Positions 23,679-33,941 of a stretch of DNA of 64,000 bases are shown in pieces (position 1 is the stretch's first letter; every line of letters begins with the position of its first letter). Both the position numbers and the translations under genes were made by a program. This DNA comes from Pollenia angustigena (Eukaryota; Arthropoda; Insecta; Diptera; Polleniidae), in NCBI GenBank assembly GCA_930367215.1, contig OV884056.1, positions 235,901,127 to 235,965,126 of the forward strand. Reading direction: 5' to 3'. The notes under the pieces are model-generated. The model made no database searches and was not told the origin of the DNA. It saw only the letters and a list, made by a program, of their open reading frames with translations.

Positions 23679-24510
23679 CAGGGACCGAAAATAACAGTTA
23701 TATTGGAATTTTAAAACAAAAAGAGCATATAGAATTAAATGTCGAAAAACTGATTCAAGTATACCATATTGTTCCTCATGCACTTGTCAATGATAAAATA
23801 TATTGATTTTTATAGTTTTGATTTTTATATTTTCGATCAAACTTAACAGTTATTTTTTGATTTTTATTTTTTTGAACAAAAATAACTGTTATTTTTTGTT
23901 TTTTATTTTTTCAATCAAAAATAACAGTTATTTTTTGCTTTTTATTTTTTTGAACAAAAATAACTGTTATTTTTTGATTTTTATTTTTTCGAGCAAAAAT
24001 AAAAGTTATTCTCTAAATTAATGTACGTGATTTAATAATATAGTTGACTTAAAATTTTTATTTTAGTGTGTAATTATCATTGGAATTCCTTATGCACATT
24101 AAAGTAATGATTAAAGTCATCTAAATTATTAAAACACGTAAATTTATTTAGAGAATAAGTTTTATTTTTGCTCGAAAAAAACAAAATCAATATAATAACT
24201 GTTATTTTTTGATTTTTATTTTTTCGATCAAAAATAACAGTTATTTTTTGATTTTAATTTTTTTGAACAAATATAACCATTATAATATATTTATTATAAT
24301 ATAATGGTTATATTTGTTCAAAAAAATTAAAATCAAAAAATAACTGTTATTTTTGATCGAAAAAATAAAAATCAAAAAATAACAGTTATTTTTGTTCAAA
24401 AAAATAAAAATCAAAATATAACTGTTATTTTTGCTCAAAAAAATAAAAATCAAAAAATAACTGTTTTCATCTGACTTTTATGAAAAAAGGCATAACTGTT
24501 ACGGTCCCTG
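23679..24510. mobile_element. foldback element built of AATAACAGTTATTTTT palindromes
   Basis: Outer ends CAGGGACCG (23679) and CGGTCCCTG (to 24510). Between them, dyads AAAAATAACTGTTATTTTT alternate with GATTTTTATTTTTTCGA linkers at about 53-57-bp spacing, in two blocks (23815-24020, 24165-24470) flanking a unique centre. The open frame 23803-24021 is a translation of this satellite. Resembles Foldback-type elements with internally repetitive arms. Confidence 0.82.
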
Positions 24511-25000
24511 AAAAATACACCTAGATTGAACAAAGTCTTCACTCTTTCAAGTTGCTACTTATTTAGTGTAGAGCTACAGAGCTAGTTCTTTTTCTGTGCA
24601 ATAACAAATATTTAAAATTTCTCAAGTCATGATCCAATTTATATCAAATTTATATCACAACTTGAGTAAAAACTGTCTAGAGCATCTTGGAGTCAAATAG
24701 TGATAGAGAATAGAGCTTTTGAAGTAAAGGAAATTAAATGAAGGCTTTTCATTATCTTCCTACAATATTTTCGAGTTTTTAATACAAGATGGTAAATCAT
24801 TTTTAAATAATAGGACTAATACTGGACGCAAGGTAGTCCTTAAGGGACTCCGGATGGAACAGGTTACATTTGAGAAACAATATACAGTGATATTTTCCCT
24901 TCAGATATTTAAATAAAAGAATTGTTTAAATGGTCGCTCCGTAAAATGTTTTTTTGAAATCCTTCTAACTTGATTAATTCAATGATTTGTCACATACTTC
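24511..25000. other. intron DNA, nothing recognised
   Basis: AT-rich single-copy-looking sequence between the foldback element and the hairpin. Confidence 0.5.
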
Positions 25001-25122
25001 ACGAAATTTAACTCAAAACTAAATTTGTACATATCGCGACCTTAGGACAACAAGATGCAAATAGAACCTTGTTTTCCTAAGGTCGCGGATATTTACAAAT
25101 TTAGTTTTGAGTTAAATTTCGT
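25001..25122. repeat. roughly 50-bp-arm hairpin just upstream of the cnc exon 2 acceptor
   Basis: Arms 25001-25051 and 25071-25122 are reverse complements with only a few mismatches (ACGAAATTTAACTCAAAACT against its complement; GCGACCTTAGGA against TCCTAAGGTCGC), separated by about 20 nt. The inverted repeat ends 134 nt before the exon. It could be a tiny foldback element, an RNA hairpin affecting splicing, or a pre-miRNA-like stem. Confidence 0.85.
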
Positions 25123-25256
25123 CACGTATTTATGTAAGACCCATACCAGCTATACATCCATTCATAATTATCAAAATTCATTTGCAACTAACGACTTTCT
25201 ATGCAAATCAAACAAACAAATTTTATTTATTTTTTACTTCTTTTATCTCGTTTTAG

Positions 25257-25970
25257 ATTTTACCGCATGATTTTTGCGAAAAAAATAATATAATACAAAA
25301 ACAAACCAACTAAAAACAACAGCAACAACAAAACGATACTTCGTTCAAATTATTAAATACAGACACAAGCTCGGGGCCATTTATTGGACAACGAGGTCAC
25401 TGTTGCTTATTGAGACTGAATAAACAGCAAAAGAAAGAAAAATTTAACCAAATTGTTTTTTTTTTTTCAAAAATTTTTAAGAAATAAAACAAAAGACTAA
25501 GAAATGCTTCTTTAGGAAGTGAAACACAAACAGACAACTAAAATAAATAATTTGCGTTTTAACTGCCACAACAAGGAATTTAAAGACGCAACAGCAATTG
25601 CAAATTAATTGTTGAGAGAAACAAGATTCAATTGAAAAACAAAAATAATAACAAAAAAAATCTGTTGTAAAAACAGAAACAAGGAGAAGACGACAACGTT
25701 ATTGAACTGTTGTTCGGAAAACAGTGTGTGTCATACATTTAAAACATTAAGGGGTAGGAGGTCGGTCAGTTTTTCCAAACAATTTGGCTTTGTTTAACGC
25801 CTACGCGGCCTCAATTCATGTGAGCAACAGCAACACCAAACACTGTTATTGCTGATTGAAATAACCAAACGCTAATACATATTATAACTTGCGTGTAAGC
25901 GACCTCCTTAGACGTCTTCGCCCCTCGTTTTCGCTTTTTTTGCTACTGCAACTAAAACGCATTAATCACA
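25257..25970 (+). promoter_or_regulatory. cnc: cnc exon 2 5' untranslated leader with three short uORFs
   Basis: A strong acceptor (pyrimidine-rich tract ending CTCGTTTTAG at 25256) starts the exon, and about 714 nt of CAA/ACAACAG-rich leader precede the cnc start codon, a composition typical of fly 5' UTRs. Three upstream AUGs are visible: 25267 (8 codons then TAA), 25504 (AUG CUU CUU UAG) and 25818, where AUG is followed at once by UGA. Such minimal uORFs are known to hold back translation of stress regulators in other genes; here this is inference. A further transcription start inside this exon is possible but no convincing core promoter was seen. Confidence 0.75.
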
Positions 25971-26972
25971 ATGATCTCGAATAAAAAATCATATGCAATG
26001 AAAATGCTGCAATTAGCTTTGGCCTTAAGCCTGCTGCAGGTCGATCCCGATAATTATCTGCAGCAGAGACTACGCAATTGGGACTCTCAACTAGAGCTGC
26101 GGGATGGCGATGGTTGGGAATTGGAAATGCTAAGGGCAGTGCCCATGGTAGAATATCCTTATGCCAATCGAAAAACTATGATGCCTTTGATAGAGGATTT
26201 AATACGATTTGATCGCCAAAATGATCATCATGAGAATCAGTATAATGTCACTGCATATCTGCTAAATATTTCCAATGAAAGTTCCAATCAAACGGCAGCA
26301 ATGCAAGAAATGCAAGCATTACCCTCAGCACCTACAAATAATGCTCCCTCTGCTGGATCCCAGGCAACAAATTCTAATGCAAACACCCTCGATTCCAGTT
26401 CGGTTACAGTTAGTTCTGTTGTCACTGCTCCAGGCGGTACGAATTCATCACTCATAACTAACTTGCCGTCCTCTGAAATAGAATTATTTTTGAATTCGGA
26501 AAATTTTCAGGATCAACGTTCGGTCTGGGAACAAAATCTGGCAGATCTCAGCGATTTCAATGATTTACCCATTATGAATACTCACTATGGGAATTTGCCT
26601 CTTAAAGATGGTCAACAAGATAATAATCTATTTGACCTACAATTGGAGGCTTTTCTACCCACAATTGGTAGTTCGGCCTCTACTTCAGAATCAGAAGGTG
26701 CAGTAGCTTTGAATGATACCTTCCCTAATCCCGACGAAGGAACTGGCATTAAACTAGAACAATTGGATGATGAAGATGATAAAGCTTTGCTTATGGGAGT
26801 TATAGATACTAGAGCTGCAACTGCTTTGCAAACAGATCAAGTGGACATTTTAGAAGTTTCTGTTAAAAAAGAAGAACCTGAAGAGCCGGAAGCAGAAACA
26901 AGTGGCAATGGAATTAATGATGATACAGTGGATCTAAGCCCTTTCATCAATTCGGTGGAATTAACTAAAGAG
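25971..26972 (+). CDS. cnc: cap-n-collar long isoform (CncC/NRF1-type), first coding exon
   Basis: This is the N-terminal 334 codons of the CNC-bZIP transcription factor that heterodimerises with small Maf and drives antioxidant, detoxification and proteasome genes. Residues 8-30 form a hydrophobic segment (MLQLALALSLLQV) followed by VDPDNYL, matching the NHB1 membrane anchor of vertebrate NRF1 (VDVD-YL). Sequons N92VT, N99IS, N102ES, N106QT and N158SS lie in an Asn/Ser/Thr-rich stretch like the NRF1 glycodomain. Acidic segments follow (LSDFNDLP at 193-200, LDDEDD at 265-270), with SUMO-type IKLE (260-263) and VKKE (298-301). The start ATG sits in a good insect context (CACAATG). Reading past codon 334 gives only 13 intronic residues and a stop, while GAG|GTAAAT at 26970-26978 is a good donor in phase 0. 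The CNC-bZIP domain and any canonical DLG/ETGE Keap1 motifs are not here and should lie in later exons. Codon use is clearly richer in GC than the flanks. Family assignment is strong; isoform naming is by analogy. Confidence 0.93.
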
Positions 26973-27014
26973 GTAAATGTTTTTAACCCTATTAAATGTT
27001 TTAAAACAAAATGA

Positions 27015-27681
27015 TTTGGTTTAAAATTAAGGCAAATATATAACTTTTGATTGAAATGGTTATTACGCTTCCTTAGGAAACATAACAAATAAAGCAATGA
27101 TGTTAAAGATATCGGTAAAAAGATCTAGTGAAAATTATGTAGGGGTTTTATTCTTCTTGATTAAACATTGCTACACTACTACTTCGATGGTTTTTTTTTT
27201 CATTTTTGTTAATGCTGTTAAACAATTTTATATTATTGTTTACGAAATTTTGAATGTATATTTGAAAAACATAGCGATGCTTTAAACACCTCAACAGTTT
27301 CTTTAAAAATAAAACATTTATAAAGATAAACTAGAACAAATATTTGACACAGATACTCTTACATTTTCACAGTAGAGAGCAAAAGAAGTTAGAATAATTA
27401 TTTTTTTAAATATAGAAATTATATGGAGTATGGAAAAACCCATAGTTGCACCACTAGGTACTATGGGATTTAAGTAGATTTCTAGTCACGAAGTAGATTT
27501 TGTATTGTATGGGAAATCTAGTCAAAAACAACTAGGTTTTGCTCGAAATCTCGTAGGTACTAGATTTCTTTGCAGCGTACACGGACTATTACATTCTCAA
27601 CAATTAAATTAAATCAGATGATGCTACCAAAACAACGAAAAATTTTATTAAAATCTTAACATGTCCATTAACTTTTTTTAT
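27015..27681. other. intron DNA, nothing recognised
   Basis: The open frames at 27097-27285 (+) and 26837-27097 (-) have no coding character and overlap the cnc exon or intron. Confidence 0.5.
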
Positions 27682-27809
27682 GGCCTGTTCGTCGATTTCG
27701 TTCGTTCGCTTAACTAACATTTAAAACAAAAACAAATTATAAAATATTGTTGTTGTTTTACATGTAAGTTTAGCAAACGAAGTCTTCGTTCGAAATCGAC
27801 GAACAGGCC
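27682..27809. mobile_element. 128-bp MITE with GGCCTGTTCGTCGATTTCG ends
   Basis: GGCCTGTTCGTCGATTTCG and CGAAATCGACGAACAGGCC are perfect 19-bp inverted repeats, with CGTTCG / CGAACG further in. Confidence 0.9.
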
Positions 27810-27825
27810 ATTTATTACTTAACTA

Positions 27826-28000
27826 TGCAGAGAAGCTTTATTTAGTGAAGCCGGTCTTTGTTATACCATAGAGGAGAAAATCCTTGCGTCCAAAAGTGTT
27901 TTCCTTATATTTTTTATATAAACACCCAGAGAAAAACCAACAAAACAATTTTTAAATAAATTGCAATTACATGAAAAGAAAATAAATTAAAATTAAAACA
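27826..28000. mobile_element. fragment of element C with a D-type end
   Basis: CAGAGAAGCTTTATTTAGTG, AAGCCGGTCTTTGTTATACC and GAGAAAATCCTTGCG match the C interior (16090-16150). CACCCAGAGAAAAACCAACA then matches the D terminus (complement of 15785-15802). A truncated copy with the same C/D arrangement as at 15.6-16.3 kb. Confidence 0.65.
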
Positions 28001-28269
28001 TTTGCAAAGAAAATTTAATAAAATTTAGAAAGTTGCGGTGCCCCAAATGTACTCATGTATTCAAGACAAAGTCTTGACAGAAAAAGTACGAAGAAACATG
28101 TAAATGAATTGAAAAATGATAATTAATTACAGCAACTTTCGAACCACCAATCATTCTTTAAAGATTGATGTTTGACTGTTGGCTGGGGCAGGCAAAGAAT
28201 TCTTTTGATGAGAATGTGGTTATTTTTGAAACGTAAATTCAACCCGCGTTTGATCCCCAGCTCTGCCAA

Positions 28270-28740
28270 GAATAAAAATTATCAATAAACTAAAATTTTA
28301 ATCAATTTCATGTTGTAAAATTCCTTCAGTAAAAAATAATTTAATGAAAATTAAATTTGATAAACTCAAGCCTAACTAAATATCAAATTTTCAAAACTTG
28401 GAAAATTTTTATAAAATTTACCCTGCAAAGCGCGTGAACATATTCTTCGAACTTCATTTTCAAACTTTTTTAAGAATATGTAAATCTTCAATAAGTACTG
28501 TATATGTCCTTTAAATAACGTTAAGATCTTTTGTTTAGACTTGTTATGGTTTCAAAACATTGTTATTAATACGAAGAAAGGAATTTTGCAACATGAAATG
28601 AATTAAAATTTATTGATAAAAGACTTTGTTATTCGTGCTTAATTCCCAATTTTTATTCTTGATAAAAACACTGAAATTTATTGTTGATGGGATAAGCTAT
28701 TCCTATGCGAATTTTGCTGGTTGCTTAGGCCAGATCGTCA
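28270..28740. mobile_element. inverted-repeat relic with an element R end
   Basis: AAAATTTTAATCAATTTCAT (about 28297) and GTTGTAAAATTCCTTC pair with GAAAGGAATTTTGCAACATG (28577). Then CTTAATTCCCAATTTTTATT through GATAAGCTATTCCTATG and GGCCAGATCGTCAG (28638-28740) matches the end of element R (33880-33945 and 36800-36850). Confidence 0.6.
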
Positions 28741-29983
28741 GGAAAATTATTTGAACGCCCATTTTCGTGAAAAGCTTCAACGATCTTAATGCCCTTGCAA
28801 ATAATATTGGACCACCTGATCCATTTTGATAAAATGGACTACTCCCTGGACTGGTCCAATGTAATGCAAGCATGCACCATGTCATTGTTAAAAAGTGTTT
28901 GTAGTGAGACGACATGTCTTCGTTTTTTAACGACGTGCTTTCGTTTTTAAACGACTTTAAAACTAATCCTCTTGAGTATACCATGGAGTAGCCTTTAGAC
29001 TACTCCTTTGTAATCCAAAGCTGGGTTATATGGTCCTGCTCTAGGACATCGTAATGTTAAATAGACCATGCTTTTTCCATACGTTTGGGTTACTTTTAGA
29101 CTAGTCCTAGTCCCTTGTAGGCTACATTTTACACGCGTGTTTGGACTAGTCCTATTTTTTTGCAGGTGCGCTGCTCAATTGTGTACCTTTCCATGGTTGA
29201 ATTTGTCAAACACTGAAACAAAGAAATGTCAAATTAATTTGCGAAAGAAACTTGACGTTAAGGTGTGACTCATTGGTTGAAAGTAAATGAAATTCTACAT
29301 CACTAACTGCTCAGGTTACTGCTTTGAATAACGTACTTTATTGGCAGTGAGCGGTCAAATTCAAACAATTTTGCACGTAGTACGTCGAACGCTGATTTTG
29401 CACATTGGAAAAATAACAGTCATTTTTAATTTCAACAAAGTCATTCATTGTCCCCAAATAAAAAACAAATATTTTATAAAATTTTTGGTTTAAGTGCTAA
29501 AATTTGCTTAATTTTAATAAAAACAAAAATAATTTAAACAAAACCAAAAAATTTGCAAAAATAACATTTTATATGCGCTTTTATATGCCTTCTTTAGCAT
29601 TATATGACCAAAAATGCATTAACGATAAAATATGTTAAAATATGCACAAACCAATCGATGGCATTTTTCTGCAACAACTGTGATTCGGGCAAACAATCAA
29701 TTCACATAGCATTGAAACGAACGAGCAAATACATGCAATTGCATGTAATTCCACGCGCTATTGATAACTCTATTCAAATGTTTTACCTCTAAATTTTCGT
29801 TTTAGTTTAATTCTGTTATGTCAACCAAATTGAACTCTTTCGACGTCGATAAGGGCGTTGTTGTTAACAGCTTTTAAACTGACAAACTTATTTATTCTTC
29901 TTTTTTCCTTATGAATCATAAAAGGCTCATCTGCAAGAAAAAGACGTGAAGGTATATTAAAAAATATATGTACTTTAATGATT
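28741..29983. other. intron DNA with scattered GGACTAGTC-type dyads, no gene
   Basis: Short boxes TGGACTACTCC, GGACTGGTCC, AGACTACTCC, AGACTAGTCC and GGACTAGTCC recur at 28834-29150 in both orientations, so another decayed element may be present. Nothing coding. Confidence 0.45.
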
Positions 29984-30001
29984 TGATTACGGATGGCAAC
30001 T

Positions 30002-31611
30002 CAGGGTTGGCTGCCCACTGGGTAACCCAGAAAAACCCACCCGGGTTTAAATGGGTATTTTGTATTAAAAAACCCAAGTGGGGTTTTTTCTTTATATTCA
30101 TTTATACAAAGATGGTATAAGTTTTAAATTTTTTTTACAGAAAAATAAAAGAAAATGATTATAACATGATGATAAATAAAATGAAAAGTGTTTATATGCC
30201 CATTTGTACGTACATATGTTGATTTAACGTTAGTGGGCTTTTCTCTTATTATTAATTATTTAAATTGAATTCCTTTTAAAAATCAATATCAGGCTTTTTA
30301 AAATGAATTTGGTTTAAAAAATGCGGAATATGATTTGTAAAATACTCAATTGGATTACGAAAATTCTGAATGTTTTTAAAAATCCTGAATTTGATTTTGA
30401 AAAGGCCGAAATTAAAGTTAAAATCCTATACATAAAAAGTGGTTTAGATTTTAAATGTCGATACATTTTAACAGGAGCTAATGCTCTTTCCAATTCAAGA
30501 CGATTTCTATGGTTATTCTATATTAAACAGTAAGGGGGAACAAATGTTTTCTATTGATGCTGAACTAGCAGGACAATTTATTACTGAAGCGAAAAAATCG
30601 TAAAAGTTTGCTGGTAAAAATTTTAAATTTTTGACCATTGTTGTTCAGTTCTGATTTTTTTGATTGCAAAAAAAGAAAAATAAAAAATTGCACTCATGTT
30701 GAATGTCTTTATTATAATTTAAAAGTGTAATTTCGTCGTGTCAAATAAAGTAAAACAGCCTGTCATCTTATTATAACGTCTTTGATGGAAATAGATTAAA
30801 AATATGAAAATAATGTTAAATGGAACAAAACTGCAATGTTGCAACTTTTAAACCTGATTGTTTACACTTGGTTTAAGGCTGTTTAAATTGCAGCTTTTAG
30901 TGTAAATTTGAACTGAATACCGTTATTGTGAAAAATATTCTGCAACTTAAATTTTAAATGCCAAACAGGGTGTAAGAAATGAGAGAATGCTTTTGACTTA
31001 TCCATTCTTCTGCTATCTACGTTTTCTTGACAAAAAGTTTGTATGCATACATACTTACATATACACATATTTGGGATGCATCACATTCGCCAAATAATGA
31101 GTTGGAGTAAGTACGCGTTTCAACAAAATTCCGTTTTAACCGTAGTATATCATTGTTCAACAAATTACATCAATGGCAGTTGCAATTGTAGCGGAGTCAC
31201 TTTGTACAGCATTTAGATCTTTTTGAACTTTAAGTAACATTTGTTGGAGATTCAAAGCTTCTTTTTACAACTGAACGTTATTTAAAATTCTATGAATGTC
31301 ATTGTCAAATTCATTTATATGTTCCGATCTTATTTGGGCATAAAAGTTCAAAAAGTAATCACTTGGCAGTTGAGGCATATATGTAAGGACTTATTTAAGT
31401 CTAGCTTTTCTTTTAACCATCCTTGCATTTGATGATGATGCCATAAAAAAAATATGTAAGATTTTCTTGCTAAATCTATTCCGAAAAGAGCTGAGTTGGC
31501 AGCATTGCTAAGACCAATTATTTTTATACCATTACACGAAAAACAACAAAACCCATGAAAAAACCCACTGGGTTGGGTTTTTTTTAAAAAACCGGGTTTT
31601 TGCCAGCCCTG
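30002..31611. mobile_element. hAT element M with 8-bp target duplication
   Basis: CAGGGTTGGCTGCCCACTGG on the left; CAGGGCTGGCAAAAACCCGG as complement of the right end. The subterminal regions carry many AACCCA/TGGGTT boxes. ATGGCAAC lies on both sides (29993-30000 and 31612-31619), with one extra T on the left. Contains a decayed hAT transposase on the minus strand. Confidence 0.82.
31060..31440 (-). pseudogene. decayed hAT transposase (C-terminal half) in element M
   Basis: On the minus strand, 31109-31068 encode TPTHYLANVMHPKY, matching the conserved hAT box (P-x-H-x-LAN-hPKY in BED-type hAT transposases) that lies before the dimerisation region. Upstream frames (minus, about 31440-31150) give NEFDNDIHRILNNVQ- and LNLQQMLLKVQKDLNAVQSD-type sequence with stops and shifts. 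No start, no intact catalytic frame. A dead copy. Confidence 0.6.
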
Positions 31612-31669
31612 ATGGCAACACAACTTCTGTAGCAAAATCTGGCAACATTTTTCAATATTTTACATCAGT

Positions 31670-31915
31670 CAAGGTATATTTATAGCAGGTAGTCTCGGAA
31701 AGCCAGCTGGTTATTTTTTATTTGCTTGTTTTGTGATACAAACTGTCAAATGTTGTATAGTTAACAAGTAAACCAGGTTTTTTGTCTTTTTTGTCTCTTT
31801 TCAACCCATTTGCTGTTTGACAGTTCGTATCACAAAACAACAATAAAAAGCCCTGTTGTTTGTTTTATTGTACAATTGTTGTAATCTCGCGGCTACCTGC
31901 TATAAATATACCTTG
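31670..31915. mobile_element. CAAGG-family MITE P with perfect 8-bp duplication
   Basis: CAAGGTATATTTATAGCAGG and CCTGCTATAAATATACCTTG are perfect 20-bp inverted repeats. The duplication ACATCAGT is at 31662-31669 and 31916-31923. 246 bp, non-coding. The inner arms also pair (TTTTGTGATAC / GTATCACAAAA). Confidence 0.92.
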
Positions 31916-32140
31916 ACATCAGTTCTGTTGCCATCCGTAATTGACCCATAAATTTAACTTCTCCTAGTTTACTCTGCACTGTATTTCAGTTACTATGACA
32001 AATACTTCTTATATACTAATCAATAATTATATCAAAATAAACACGGGTATCATTTATTTTATCTACTTTGCCAATTACGTTATGATATGTAAATTTATAG
32101 GTGGGTGTGTATTTGTGTGTGTGCAATCCAGTGTCTATAT

Positions 32141-32866
32141 CCCAGCGGGAAAACTCAGAAGACCTTCTTACTTCAGGCCTTTTTAAAGGCCTGCTTAAAA
32201 AATTTTTTGATTTAATTACTATTCTAACGTAACTGCTAAAGAATGCCTCATAGAAGGCGTCGGCTATTTGGTATGAGAAGCGAGAAAAGAAGGAGTAACA
32301 TTTTTGGTTTTGTTTTTTTTTTTGCACAAGCAAAAGCAAAAGAATTCAGATCCCTTTACAAAAACAAAGTAAAATATGTTGTAAATGAGCCAATTTAGAC
32401 TAGACTAATTGTTCTGGCAGAAAACGACAGTTTGTGGGCGAAAGAGGTGAAGAGAGTCGTTTTTGGTTGCCATAATTTTTAATCCAGCTTCAACCCCGCA
32501 TTAGCAGAACAAAACCAATACATACACACTTATGAAAAAAACAGGTTCAGTGTTTTCTTTTTTGCATACAAAAAAATACTAACACATACAAACCTGCGTG
32601 TACGTATACAATATTATGCCCTTCAAGATAACCGTTTTGCTAAGGCCTTTTGAAAGTCATTCTCTGGAAAGCCTTCTAAGAGCCATTTATTTGAAGGCCT
32701 TCAAGAAGCTCTGGGGAAGAAAGGAAAGCGGAAGGCCTTCTCCGCAATGATAACGCGTGTAAAAAAGATAGGAGTATGGAATGGAGCGAGAAGGCCTTGT
32801 TTATCCAAAAGAAGGGGTACAGAGGCCTTTTGGAAGGCCTCCGTACTCCTTCTTTTTCCCGCTGGG
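32141..32866. mobile_element. element Q copy 1 (CCCAGCGGGAAAA ends)
   Basis: CCCAGCGGGAAAA and TTTTTCCCGCTGGG are inverted. The interior is full of AAGGCCTT/AGAAGGCCT dyads (32170-32200, 32640-32860). A related 400-bp copy is at 46467-46866. Confidence 0.85.
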
Positions 32867-33854
32867 TATGGGCTAATGATTGATTTGTAGATATTTACAA
32901 ATCAATCTATCTATATCTATAACTACGTTGCATTATATAAATCTAGTATCTAGGCACTCTGACTAAGGCAGTACAGGTATAAAAGGTGATTTTATTATTG
33001 TTTTTTTTTTAATTTAAATCAATAATTATAGTTTAAACTACCCCACCTCAAAGTTAACACAAGCAAATTCTTTTTATTGTTTTGCAATTCTATTTACTTA
33101 AAAGTGTTTAAAAAAGCTTTGTTTAAAGTTTATTGTCAAGCTTCGTACACAATGGGAGAAACAATTTCGTTTTTTCTTCTATCTTCTTTCTTCCCAAACT
33201 ATTTCATATATTTTCTTTTAATTTTTCGAACAAAAATGTAACTAAAGTTTTTTTTTAAAAAGTTCAGTCTAGCGTGTTAACCGAACCAAACAGTCAATTT
33301 TAATGGATGTTATGGTATTTCGATAACGGCTTAAGGACTGTCTTCGCTCCAAATACGAAAATTTATTAACTACGCAAAAAAAATGTTCAAGTCAATTTCC
33401 ACAATTTTAAAGTGTTATTTTAGCGTTAAACGATTCATGATGACTTGACAAACCTTTCTGAACAAAAACGTTTGACATTCTCAAAATTCAAATCAAAGTT
33501 CTCATTTAGCTACAAAAAAACACCCGATACCATGTAACGATTGAAAAAAGTGGCCCAGTAGAGAAAAAAACGCTTGATTTATTCCAGTAATTCCGTGAGA
33601 AATTTGCCTGGAAAAGTAGAAGTAAATTTCAACGTGTAAATAAAAGACAATAAATAAATATAATTCAGGTTTAACTAAATTTACAGCTTATTCTAAATCT
33701 TTTTATTAAAAAAATCTATTTATTGCTTAAAAAATTATCTTTAATATAATTTATACTAATATCTTATTAAAACATTCGTTAAATGTATGTACAGTAGGTA
33801 ACGGGTATAAGAAAATAAAAAAATAAAGTAATTTTTGGGAATACAAAAAATTTT
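32867..33854. other. AT-rich intron DNA, no feature
   Basis: No ORF of coding character and no strong dyad seen. Confidence 0.5.
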
Positions 33855-33941
33855 TAATTAACAAGATTTTGTTTGTAGTGCTTAATGGCCAATTTTTATT
33901 CTTGATAAAAACACTGAAATTTATTGTTGATAGAATAAGCT

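Larger units (their letters stand above)
7698..25256 (+). other. cnc: cnc intron 1 (about 17.6 kb), repeat-filled
   Basis: Defined by the GTAAGT donor at 7698 and the polypyrimidine-AG acceptor at 25256. No coding exon is recognisable inside. Almost all of the mappable content is inverted-repeat elements, listed separately. Assignment as a single intron depends on the leader exon at 7560-7697 being real. Confidence 0.5.
29984..31943. mobile_element. small MITE N (TTACGGATGGCAAC ends) split by two hAT insertions
   Basis: ATTACGGATGGCAAC (left) and GTTGCCATCCGTAAT (right) are inverted. Once M (30002-31611) and P (31670-31915) are removed, about 0.1 kb remains, with GGCAACA repeats inside. Confidence 0.75.

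Noticed and set aside
25766..25771. TCAGTT initiator-like site as an alternative cnc promoter
   Set aside because: No TATA or downstream element at the right spacing; a chance match is likely.
26973..27014. Extension of cnc to a 347-codon end
   Set aside because: The last 13 codons follow a good GTAAAT donor and look intronic; an intron-retained isoform cannot be excluded but is unsupported.
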